A stretch of DNA of 64,000 nucleotides, taken from contig CM119264.1 in NCBI GenBank assembly GCA_051294375.1, positions 20,488,248 to 20,552,247 of the forward strand. The letters are read 5' to 3'. The DNA is from Paraspadella gotoi (Eukaryota > Chaetognatha). The notes under the pieces are model-generated. The model worked only from the letters and a program-made list of their open reading frames with translations, was not told the origin of the DNA and did not search any database. The translations under genes and the position numbers were made by a program. Below are positions 14,101-25,200 of this stretch, in pieces; positions within the stretch are counted from its first letter, which is position 1; the number at the start of each line of letters is the position of its first letter.

Positions 14101-15628
14101 CACACTTCGTTTCTACGACAACACCCTCGCGGTGCCTCCTCCCTTCAATCTCGTAGCCATTGTCGTCTCCGGTCTGATTAAACTCGTTCTCCTCTTGAGG
14201 ACCTGTTCTTCCAAGAGGCGGGAGAACGCGGACGGCGATGCGGAGAAGGGGAGGCGTTTCTCTGAGAGGAAAGCTCACCGATGTACGGCGTCAGAAGAAT
14301 ACAAGGTCTTTCATCGCTTGTTTGTTTAATAAATCAATTTATTTGTATTGCCGTATTTTCATTCTCGTCTCTTCGTCTCCTGCTTTTTCTTTCTTATACC
14401 TCCATATTTACATATTTTCAATGAATTTTTAAAATAAAAAGATAAAGGAATGATAATGATAAAAAATTGAAACTTATTTGTCCCTAGGATTTACAGCAAG
14501 AATTGCATCAACGCTACATGATCTCTAAAGCTGAAGAAAAGTTGTTCAAAGGAAAAGTCACTCCGGAGCTGCTGAACACTGTCACGGAGTTTTTACTGAG
14601 GGAAATTCATCATTGCACCGAACTCGTTCTCAGGTCTTTCCTATCGAATAAACTTATTCATGCTTCTAAGTTGAATACGTTGAAACTCTCTTTTTAAAAC
14701 GGGAAAGAATTCATTCCTATTGAAAATCGTGAAATTGATTCCATGAAATATTTATATTTATAAATATATATATATATATAAATATATATATTTTTATCGT
14801 TTTTACGACATCGCTCAGTGTGAACGACGACCAATGCGAAGACGAGGAGGAAGAAATCATTCGATCTTATGCTTGGTGAGCAATGTAAACAAGCAGGTAC
14901 CTAAACAAAGAAAAGTCGATTTGCCGACTTGACTTGGATCCTTCATCCACAGCACCCCGCGTTTCTCGTCTCGACCCTCGATGTTCTCGTGGGATCAAAA
15001 GTGGAATCCTGGTTCGCTAGCGTCAGTGACGAGGACGAAGATGTTGGGAAGAGGATGGAGCGAAAAGGGGAAGGACAAGACATTGAAGAGACAAGCCCAA
15101 AAGTGAGGAAACTGTAGATTGACTTTCGTATGATCGATTCATTGATTGATTCATTGATTGATTCACTGATTCATGCTAATATTTTATTTTAATCCAAATT
15201 TCTACATTGATCATATTCCTAGGTTCGACGACGAGATCGAGACGAATCTTTCCTCCACGCCCACATCACCACCCTCCCCTCAAAATACGACGATATCAAG
15301 GACGCCACCGACGACCATTTCGCCACATTTTATCCGGAAGCCTTCAAAGTTGCCGACGACGTCGACGCTGAAGGAGGAAGTGGACAACGAGGGTGACGAC
15401 GTCGCCGCTTGTGATGGAATAGACAACGCCGCCTTCGACGACACGCCGCTTGATTCTGTTTGTTACGAAAACGACGCCGATGTTCGTGGACAGGAATCGG
15501 GTGACGACGGCCACCACGACGACGAACACGACGATGTTGAATTTCATGAAGACGAAAAGAAGATCAGCACAGGCGACGAGGAATACCATGACCAAGCCAA
15601 TTCTATGTTGAGCGAAACGTCAGTTTAA
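5144..15628 (+). CDS. TRPC-like cation channel, last ten exons (5' end missing)
   Basis: Exons: 5144-5358, 5492-5597, 9124-9283, 12149-12378, 12569-12754, 14093-14305, 14488-14633, 14819-14875, 14953-15102, 15223-15628. All phases join to give 622 codons and a stop. Exons 1-2 encode transmembrane segments before the pore (ITEAIFSFATILAYARVMQI resembles S4). The next starts with the TRPC signature LGPLQLTIIRIAS and S5. Then comes a pore helix with STLFSALFGLGD, S6 (VVAVIMLLNLLIAIMNSVWE) and a TRP-box-like ILWKFNQ followed by PPPFNLV. The acidic, disordered tail ends in SETSV, a class I PDZ-ligand pattern. The N-terminal ankyrin/S1 exons are not in the window. Donors after exons 3 and 6 (GTTTGA, GTCTTT) are weak. 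A roughly 40-residue segment between pore helix and S6 is unusual. Likely a plasma-membrane calcium-permeable channel; the subfamily is inferred. Confidence 0.88.
5674..5681. repeat. Target-site duplication, left copy of hAT-type element
   Basis: GTATGGAG, repeated exactly at 7,120-7,127 on the other side of the element. Confidence 0.85.
6060..6165 (+). repeat. GGTTATCATCGCATCAAT minisatellite
   Basis: About five imperfect copies of an 18-20 base unit lie inside the hAT-type element. A longer array of the same unit lies at 35,155-35,540. Confidence 0.8.
6204..6560 (+). repeat. Dispersed repeat, copy 1
   Basis: Closely matches 11,744-12,110. An extra block of about 100 bases is inserted here. 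It contains a GAC/GCC triplet run, a hairpin with arms CGAGCCT and AGGCTCG, and flanking copies of GGTAAGTCC. In the other copy the equivalent hairpin block lies after, not inside, the AT-rich part. Confidence 0.75.
7120..7127. repeat. Target-site duplication, right copy
   Basis: GTATGGAG, identical to 5,674-5,681. The following 7,128-7,640 is intronic with no exon that I can support. Confidence 0.85.
7640..8340 (-). pseudogene. Degenerate LINE 3' end (reverse transcriptase C-terminal region)
   Basis: A minus-strand open stretch at 7,844-8,074 reads LNVAVNDGVRKIFGYNRWES and then VRELRSMFGYHDLSTIFNNR. This pattern resembles the region after the reverse transcriptase domain in CR1/jockey-like non-LTR retrotransposons. 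Upstream coding sequence (8,080-8,340 and beyond) is broken by stops and frameshifts. Second copies occur at 1-960 (noisy) and inverted at about 3,960-4,260. The assignment rests on motif resemblance only. Confidence 0.5.
9430..10232 (+). repeat. Dispersed intronic repeat family, copy A
   Basis: This follows the channel S5 exon. It carries a block (GAGATTTCCGTTCGAATCTG onward) that recurs at 10,812-11,040 and inverted at 3,541-3,830. No coding sequence is recognisable. The rest of 10,232-10,800 is AT-rich intron. Confidence 0.6.
10812..11040 (+). repeat. Dispersed intronic repeat family, copy B
   Basis: Shares the block beginning GAGATTTCCGTTCAAATCTG with 9,458-9,700 and, inverted, with 3,541-3,830. 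Confidence 0.6.
11328..11492. repeat. Short inverted-repeat element (possible MITE)
   Basis: AATTTATATATTGAGGC on the left is matched by inverted GCCTCAATATATAATT on the right, about 165 bp overall, next to a GA run at 11,297-11,320. I could not define a clear target duplication. Confidence 0.4.
11744..12110 (+). repeat. Dispersed repeat, copy 2, with hairpin end
   Basis: Matches 6,204-6,560 over the AT-rich part. It ends with a GACGCC-rich run and a hairpin whose arms are GAGCCAGGA and TCCTGGCTC (about 12,073-12,105). A third, inverted copy is the end of the inverted segment at about 43,430-43,640. Confidence 0.7.
13188..14045 (-). mobile_element. Internally deleted Tc1/mariner element with TA target duplication
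   Basis: The element itself is 13,190-14,043 (854 bp), flanked by TA at 13,188-13,189 and 14,044-14,045. Terminal inverted repeats are CAGATCTGCTCTAAAAAAG on the left and, inverted, CAGATCTGCTCAAAAAAATG on the right. It lies in the channel intron between the S6 exon and the TRP-box exon. A noisy copy exists at about 41,535-42,366. Confidence 0.88.
13320..13850 (-). pseudogene. Tc1-like transposase remnant
   Basis: On the minus strand the 5' part encodes a Tc1-type helix-turn-helix DNA-binding region (SRYRIAKQLHFSPTAICRVV). The 3' part encodes degraded catalytic-core sequence: a tract resembling the second catalytic Asp, then ISPDCNIIENVWSRMKRDIL, the region holding the terminal Glu of the DD34E triad. 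The central part of the core is missing, and stops interrupt both ends. The predicted product cannot be active. Intact relatives encode about 340 residues. Confidence 0.8.
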
Positions 15629-16290
15629 ACTGAAACAAGACATCTAGCTTTTGTGTGTTTTTTTCATTTGTGTTGTTTTTGTTTTGCGCTTCGTAAAGAT
15701 AAATTGCCTAAAGCTGACACGTGTTTGCCTGATATCTCTCTGGTTTTGCCAATTTTACTTGATCGCTAAATTATTTAAGACATTCAAACATCTTTGTTGC
15801 AGTCTAGGATTCCGGAATCTCTCAATGAGTGGTCCTCTATCCGCGAGACCGAAATGATAATACTGTGATATGCCGTGATTATATGCAAGAATCAATCGTC
15901 AAACTTTGCACACTGGTTAAGTATATTCATTATTTCATTATCGATGAGAAAATATAGAGAAAAAGAGTTTATGACTGATGGGTTATACTGACTCACGAAT
16001 ATTAAGGTTCACGACCACAATATTAATTCATCGTGATTAAAATTTAAAAAAGGACATTTACATTTTTTTTCTTATCACTGTTGAAAACTTCCTTCGTTGA
16101 AGATTGACTTCAGCCGCTTTGAAATTATCGCGGCGATAGGGAATAATTTAGCTAACATAAAAAAAGTTCAGCAATTAGTCAGTGTGATGAAGGGAAAAAA
16201 ACTTTGTTACAAATAACCATGATTCGGCAATCGGCATTGTTTCGTCGCAATTTGCCAATAATTAATCTCGGCTAATTTTTTCCGCACGTT

Positions 16291-19200
16291 TCAGTTTCCG
16301 TTGAAATTCCTTCCGAGACTGGACGATCGCAGTAAAGCGGCTTGACTTCCTGGCGAAGTTCCTCGTCCGGTCGTGGCGTCGAGGCTCGCGCCCATCATCC
16401 AACTCTTTTCCTAGGGAGAAGAATTAACTGAAAAATTATTTAGGAACCATAGTAAAACGTAAAATATACGCAATTATAATAAATAGATAGATACGTATAT
16501 ATATATATATATATATTTATATGTATTAACGCTCTTGGCGGCTCAGTTAATAATAATAATAATAATAGTAATATTATTAATAACATAATAATAATAATAT
16601 ATAGGCAAAAAAAAAGATAGAACGGAAAGAAAGAAAGAAAGAATAAAAAAGAAAGAAAGAAGAAAGAAAGAAAGAGAAAGAAAGAATAAAAAAGAAATAA
16701 AGAACGGAAAGAAAGAGAAAAAAATTAAGAAAAATGATAGAAAGAAAGAACGCTTACTGCATTTGTGGTCATATTCCGTCCCCGTTGACGACCGGCGGAA
16801 CCCATCGTCCATTTGGAGGGGGTCGTGGTCGTCGCAGCCGAGGTTGACATCACGTGACTTCCTCCTTCGCGGCCATCGACGTCATACTGAGAGAGAGAGA
16901 GAGAGAGAGATATATATATATATATAATCTTCTAAATCAAAGTGTCTGATCTTGAGGCTTAATATTTGAACTTAGATTCCGCTTCTAACCAAACAGGAAC
17001 GCGGAAAACCAAACCACTTTGTCGTTGGAACAGACTATGCGAAAAAAGCGATGGGACTTCGGAGATTATTACGATTGGAGCCAAAATACCAGCGACTGGA
17101 TGGATTACAGGTCGGGAACAGTCCGACTGTTTATAGTACCGAGACAAAAGGGCAAAGTCACGAAACGTCCCTCTCCATTCAGCCACGACCAAATCGACAA
17201 TCGCCCCCTATCGTCGGCGGAGATAATTTTCTACGCCAAAGTGGGCGCCATCGTCGCAGCGGTCCTCCTCATTTGCTGCTGTTGCGTCTGTTTCGTAATC
17301 TGCGGCCCTTTGGCAAAGGGTAAGGCAGAACATGTTTGTGATTGCAATTGTAATTTACCCGTAAACTATTCTAGGCTGCGGTAACTGCGGAAAACTTTGT
17401 AACCTATGCTGCAATGCTTGCAAAGACGCATGCTGTTGCTACGATCCTTCCTACAGGTCTGGTAGAGAATTTATCCCTCCTTTTCTTTTTCACATCTAAA
17501 TTCTAAAGGCACTCTTGCCTATCTTACCTTCAGACTCCTAAAAGAGGGAGCCGAAGAGATGGGGCTGGAAATGCCCCCCTACGACGACTACGCGCTCTGG
17601 CGAGACTCGATCCGTCACGGAACGAAAGAAATGATCAAGGAAGAGATAGAGAACGACCCTAAAGCCTTCTTTACCGCCTTCGCGTCAAAATGAAGACTCA
17701 GACGGAGATTCAATCTTTCCTTTTTCCTTCTTCCATTTTCACTCTTTCCTCCCGTCCCTCTCTTTCTTTGACAGCGAAGACAAATCCGAAGGCCGCGTAT
17801 GAATTATTCATTTTCTTTATCGACTCAATTAAGAATATTCCTTTGAATCTTCAAAATATATTAAATAAAAGTCATTATTTAGCTACGTATAATGCAGGGA
17901 TTAACACATCATCATAAAATGTTGCGTTTTTAACGAAAAAAGTAAGGTCCATAATGAAAGAACCTTACCTTTTGCGTGCAAACGTAGCACGCTGCGACGA
18001 CTTGAGACATGAGCTGCATCAGGTCCTTCGTTTCTTGAATCAGCCCGTCAACCTACAAAAAAAGGAGAGTTTTTAAATTTTACGTTTCTTATAAAAATGA
18101 ACATTTATATATATAAATGTTATAATATATTTATATATATATGTAATTAAGTATATTTTTTTTCTCGCTACGTATCAAAAGGCACGACCTTCGTGAAAGT
18201 GGAAGACTTTCCGGTTGATGGCGTCTTGATAATGTAGTTCAGACTCTGACAGAAGGAGGGGACGTTGTCCAACTGGACGAGCAGTTCCGACTTGTGGTTC
18301 CCGTTTGGGACGAAGGAAGAAAACTCTTTGATGGTTCGATAGAGTTTGATGCCCTCCTCAGCGTAATATAGGGCTTGGGTGAAAAGGTCTTCGGTCGTCC
18401 TGGGAAAAGATTGAAAAATTAACATCTGAGCTCCTATCTTTCATTTCCATCGATTACAACTATTGTGATCATCCCAAGTGTTCGTAACCTAAGGAGACCC
18501 TCGAACTCACCGCAGCGGCCCTTCGCCCCTCGTAAAGAGATACATGGAAAATGCCATCGAGGACATGTTCTTCGCCCTTTTGACGAGATCGTTGTTGGGT
18601 TCTTCCCATTTGTCCGTCTCAGCGTCCATCTGAGACGTCGTCATTTTTAGTTCCAATCCTGGAAACCAATTAATAAAAACTTGTCTTTACAATTTTTTTT
18701 TAAAAATTCCAACGCTTGATCTAATCAGTGAACTCACCCGCCTTGGCGATCTTAGCTTGTTCCTCCGGATTTAGCTTGACAGGCGGAGGTGCTTTAAACG
18801 TCGTGCCGTGCTTGCCCGGTCTGGGAAGCGACATGTACACAGTCTTGTTAGTCGTCGTCGGCGGTTTTCCCGCGCAAAAATCCGCCACCTGAAAATGAAA
18901 TGAAAAAAACAACAAACAAATGGATGTACAATTGTACATAAGTTAAATTGAGTTGGGAACTGGCGTTATGTAGGGCTCAGGAACGTTACCTCTTTGACTA
19001 AAATTGAGAGATCGTTGAGCTGCGATTCCCAAGCGTCTACGAAGACGTCGAAATTTTCTCGTGTCAATCGACTGAGAAAAATAATGTAAAGAATGAATTC
19101 GTTAACCATACAAACTTTGAAAACGTCTGACCAAAGTTGAACAAAATGCACGAAATTATATTTTACATGTTGCTCAGAAATAAAAAACAGGTTATGAGAA

Positions 19201-22200
19201 AGACGCAACACAACACCTGTTGGGGTAAGAGGACAGGGTCTGGGCGGCGGTGATTGTCTGCGGCCCCAGACTTTCGATCATCATCTCACAGTGCTCAGCC
19301 GAAATCACCAGCGGCACGCTGCCGGCCACGTGACGTAGAAGCTTACAAACCTAAAAGCGAAAATTCTATTGAATTATATTTTTTGTCATATTAACTATGA
19401 AATTACTTCGAAAAACTTTTTTTTTCGGTCGATTAATCACTATATTGCTAAGTTAGTCGATTGTTCTAGATTTTGCATCAAACAGAAGCTTCACCTCCTG
19501 CAGCCGCTCGGCGTGTTCGTGGAATTTGACGGAAATCTCGTCGACAGCGTCGCCTTGCGCCGCGAGTCCCGCCTCCCGCAGCGACGCCAGGATCGCCTGA
19601 TCCTCCCCGCCGCGGTAAATGTCCTGCGCCTGATCCAACGCTGTCTCCTACGTTTGGAAAATGAGTCACAAAAAAAAAAAATAATTGGCGCCAATGTCAT
19701 ATCCTATCAGGGCATACTTTGCGTCCAACCTGCAACTGTTTCCGAAGTTGATCAGTGGATTTGAGAATTTTGCTGATCGCGGCTTCCATGTCTTCGTTAG
19801 GGGAGGAAGGGTCCAGCGAATCGCCGATCTCCTTTCCTACCTGAAAATGCGCGCAACGAAATTATTCATATGTAATAACTTGTATTCCATGTACTAAGCA
19901 CCTCTAACAAAGTCATAAGTTCGTTGCTGATCTTGTCCGCCTGTTCCAGGATTCTCTCTCTGTATTCGTGGTTGGTGTAAGCCGAGTCTGTAAAGTCTTG
20001 CGTGTTCTCCACCACGGATTCCAAACCACTGAATCAAAAGTATCTTTTAATTTGGCCTTTATTTTAAGTTCTTTTTCTTTTTAAAATTAAATACAGTATA
20101 CGAAGTATAGCATACAGTCTACGTTAAGGCGTAGTAAAATTTCTAAATTTAACTTTAATTAAAATTCTAAAAGTGAGGAATAAACAACATTATACTAATG
20201 AACATTTATGTAAATAAAAACTTTATAATAAATTTTTCAATTTACGCAGTAGGCCATATTTATACTAGTACTAAACCAATAAATGTTAAAATTTCAAAAC
20301 AGTTTTTTCTAAGATATTTTTGCAGATTTGGATTCGTCATAAAAAGTTGGGAAAAAGAAATATAACTCTTTTTTAAAAGTTCCTTCATTAAGTGGGTCAA
20401 AAATTATAAAAAGATTATATTCAAATCTCGCAATCAAAATTAAGAAAAGCCTAATCTTTGAATTTTTTTCGATTTTATAAGGATAGTACTATATATAAAT
20501 ATAGCCTACTGCGAAAATTAAAAAACATAAAATTAATTTTTTTTATAAATTAATGTCCACTGATGGTATGTTGTTCATAATTAACTTTTAAAATTTTCGT
20601 ATGTAACTTTCACTACGCCTTAGTCTACGTCTTTCATTTTACACGATGATTATTTGCGGGGTGAAACTAGCCAATGCCCACTCCACACTCACCTGGTCAA
20701 CTTATGCGTCGTGGAGGGACAGATGCCTGTGACCCTCGTCATCTCTACGGTGTCCTCGAAGGATTTTATGGCGCGATGCACCGTCACTTCGCTTCCAGGA
20801 GAAAGTGGGACGTCCGAGCCTGCGCCCTCCCCGCCATCGTCGTCTCCTAGCGATAGAACCGAATTTGATGAGAATAAAAAGTAGATATTAAATATTTTGA
20901 AAACAAACAAATAAAAATGACCGACAGAAACAAATTCTCGTCGTCCAAGTGAAGGCAACAATAAAAACGAAATTACGTGAAACTTGTCCGTCGACGACGA
21001 CGTAAGTCATGAGATCCAAAGCCTGGCGCATCTGGGCGAAGACTCCGTCGCGGTTCATCCTCGCTGCTTCGCTGTCCGGGTGGCGAAGGCAGGTCTGATC
21101 CGGGAATACCCCATAAAAAATTCTTAATGTACTATGTAGGACCTAGTTACTCTTGCCAATTGTTATTTAATATGTACATACCTTGCAGGACGTAAGTAAC
21201 ATCATTGTTGATTTTTCCAGAACGGCTCGAGCGGCTGCCATTTGGGCCCTGAATTCATTTAAATAAAATTGTACAACCAATATAAAAATTATCCATTCAT
21301 TTAATAAATAAGCTATCTTTCCCCTGACTTTGGACAAGCTTTGGTGGTTTAAGGCCTCCATCACTCTTACAAGATAATGACATTGCAGGTCCCTGCAAGC
21401 TTTCAATCCAGACTCTCTCATAGTCTCGTTTATTGACTCCCTGAATATTTGGCTTCCCTATCTATGAAGTTGTATAATATTTCTATCAATGTTTCAATTG
21501 TATGTAAAGACCCTTAAGTATCAGATCGGGGAATACTATATTGTACTCTGCCCAGCATCAAAATACAAGGAGATTTATTATATAAATTGGTACAAGCAAT
21601 AAAAAATTATCTATTCATTTAACATTTGACATTTAACAGTTAACATGGTAATTAACAACTTAAGTTAAGTTGAGTTAAGTTAACAAGTAATTAAATTATA
21701 TTACGGAATTACCTTCGCTTTTCGTCTTTCAAATCGTTTTGTCTGTCCCCAGTCAAATGAGCCAAGTCAACCATCTCCGATCCAAAATGGGAAAATTCCT
21801 AGAGAACAGTTGTTTCTTATTTATTGTCTTTCTTAGATTAATATGTATGTTGACTAAATTAAGTATGTCTAAACTTACCTTAACAAATTCCGAGAACGTT
21901 TGTACTTTTTCCAAATTGTCCAAACTCGTCGCCACCTAAGGATGAAAAAACACTAAAGTCTAAACTTTAAAGTAATAAACAGTGACCAATATATGAGTTA
22001 CTATTAGATGAGCACCAACAAAACAATATAATGTTACTATATGTATATTGAAGACACGTCCTATACTAGTTCTAGTATCTCCTACTCTAAATAATTATGG
22101 CCTTTTGGGAAACAAGTAACAAGTTAAAGATCAATTACATTTTCCACATACAAACAATCAAGACAACAAAAATTTATTCGTCGTTTAACAAAGTTTAATT

Positions 22201-25200
22201 AAAAAATAACAGTAATACTTCCATCGCAGCACTATGATTTAATATATTATTTTATATTTTATAATAGTTTATTCTTAACAACAACAATGACGAGATTTTC
22301 AAGCTCAATTAGCGAGTAGAAATTAGTGATGGCAATCGTTAGTTTGAGTGAGAATTATCGAGCTGAATTAAATGGCTGAAAAAATAAATATCAAAACACT
22401 GTTTCTCATTCTAATCTGATTTATGGCGCATTTCAATGGTTTCATTTCGCAAAATTTACAAGACTTTTATTTTTATTAATAAAATTAAGTATACATGTAT
22501 ATGCAAGGGACATAGTATTAATAAAATTAAACAAATATAAATATAATTAATCTTAATTCACATGTTATATCTCTAATAACTAAATTTTTATCAAATCAGT
22601 TAACGTCAAAGTGTAATATATACAAAACTAAAGTCGACTATAATATTATATACAATATTTAATCAGTAAAAATCAATTACGTCAATCCCGTCCATGAATA
22701 CTCCTCCGGCTTCAAACTATTCATTTCCGTGCCTCCCACAGTCCAAATGACCAAGGCAAAAATGTCCAAGCAAAAGGCATCTGCTCCGGCCAAATGGGGC
22801 AAAATTTTGCGCTCAAGGAGAACAGTTGTTTCTTATTTATTAGGATACTTGGCTCTTGAGATTAAATGCTACGTGGGACCTAAATTAAGTAGCTACGACC
22901 CCAATAAACTACACTGTTTGATAACCTTGCTCTAGACAATTTAGGTACCGGTGGGAAGGAGAAAACGGTATTTTTGTTGTACTTTTGTGCGCATTCAACA
23001 ATGGTTCCAAACCATTACTAAATCTTTTTACTTATTTTAACCTCGTTACTGGTGTCACCAACCCATCCAAGTAAACTAAAATTGCTGGAATTAAAAATCA
23101 AAAACCAATTGGAACATAGAATAAACACGATCGAGATTCAAAATAAACTAGAATGGTGGTGGGATTAGAGAAATATGTGTGACAAACAGGCTTGATTTGA
23201 TCACAAATTTATAATGAAGTTGTTGGTGACTTACGATTAATGAAGTGGGAATGAGTTTAAATGAACAGAAAATGAATGATCACAATTTACTTGACAACTC
23301 ATATTACCACCAACACAATATTAACCCATACAATAATTTATAAATAGATTAATCCGAGCATGAAATTTTGGGGTGAGAGGAGAAGACGAAGGTTGTGAAG
23401 AGAGTCTAGATTATACTACGTTTTTGAAGAGGAATTTGTTGCAGCAATGATGGAAATGACGCTTTAAAAAAAATGGAAAAAAAACTAAAAGTCAAAAATA
23501 TTAAACAAAAGTCCTGAAATCCACTAATTACTTTATTCTTATAAAAAGGACACATCGATGATTGGATCACAGCTCTGTTTTATAAATTCCATATCCTAAC
23601 TTTTATTAAATATATCTATAAATTCTAAACGATTTAAATTAATATTAATCGACATTATTAAAATATAAATTTCAATCTAATTAATAGTTCCGTTTAAGGT
23701 CAGCAATCCGAGACAAATTCGCATTATTAAGTCAATAAGAATTCCAATCATTAAAGCAAAAACTTATTGGTTATTAATTTCAACCACTCACCCTATCATT
23801 TTTTTTAATAATATATTATATTTATTAGTTATAAAAACTATTAAACATTTTATATTTATTATTATCATAAGACACAATTATTTTAATTTTTTTAAATTAT
23901 AATATTATTTTTTTTAACACAAACAGATTATATAGTTAGATGTATTTATTAATTACCTATCGAATTTTTATCCACTTAATGAATAGAATTTTTAAAAATG
24001 ATTTAATTTTTTTTTATCAACTTATGACGAGGAATTCAAATCTGCAATCAAAATTTTAAAAAACCTATTTTTGAAATTTTCGATTTTATAAGGATAGTAC
24101 TATATATATAATATAGCGTACTGCGAAAATTAAAAAAACATAAATTAATTTTTTTTTACAAATTAATGTTCAATGATGGGTATCGTTGTTCATAATTGAC
24201 TTTTAGAAATTCCGTACGTAACTTTCACTAATTTTTTTCACTTTCNNNNNNNNNNNNNNNNNNNNNNNNNAAGTTACGTACGGAATTTCTAAAAGTCAAT
24301 TATGAACAACATACCCATCATTGAACATTAATTTGTAAAAAAAAATTAATTTATGTTTTTTAATTTTCGCAGTACGCTATATTTATATAAAGAGAGAGAT
24401 GTTAACATGTTGTTCTTAAATTAAATATATTTAACTTTTTGGATACAGTCATTTCAGCCTGATACCGAAAAAACTATCATGATGAAGATTAAAATTATTA
24501 AGTAATAATGATTGACGATGATAATATAAAATATATTTAAAATATAAAAATTAAAATTATTAAATAAAATGAGTAATAAACAACGAAGGAAGTAGGCGGT
24601 GGTTTATGATATTGATCATGATCAAATCCGTTTTCCTGCGATGATAAATGTCGAATGATTAAGTATTTTAATGATTTTAACCCAAAAATATTTTTACTTT
24701 ATTGTGACTGTTTCTCGCATTTACTTCGCAATGAACTATGGTTAGCAATGTTAACCGAAATATATTGCTCAAATAAAAATGCGTTTCCTCATAAAACGAT
24801 GTTAATCACCAATACGATGTGAATAAGAAACAAAAAATAAATAGGCATAGGCCTTAATTGGATTTTAAAATGACCCTTAATTTCCCCCAGGAGAAAAGAT
24901 CCGCCACCTGACGCGCGCCGCCGATGATCTCCGAAATATGACGGACTCGTCGTCGGCGGCGTCGGGCGGCGCCTCTTTCAAGGACAAGACATCCCTCGTC
25001 CGCGCCGCGCGGAGGGCTCCTTTCCGCCGTCACCAAGTCTTGCTGCTCGCGGACAGGGTCGTCAGCATCAGCTCTTGGCCGCCAAAACCAAAGTTGAGTC
25101 CCTCGCTAGTAAGGCGTAGTAAAATTTCTAAATTTAACTTTAATTAAAATTCTAAAAGTGAGGAACGAACAACATTATACTTATAAACATTTATGTATAA

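Larger units (their letters stand above)
11885..22330 (+). repeat. Left arm of large inverted repeat
   Basis: Its reverse complement appears at 29,200-43,651 with dense small indels and one 4.2-kb extra block. This arm is the clean one: all exons are open and in phase here. Confidence 0.9.

Noticed and set aside
15173-15595. Minus-strand Val-rich frame opposite the channel tail
   Set aside because: It is the shadow of the acidic GAC/GAT-rich coding exon on the plus strand.
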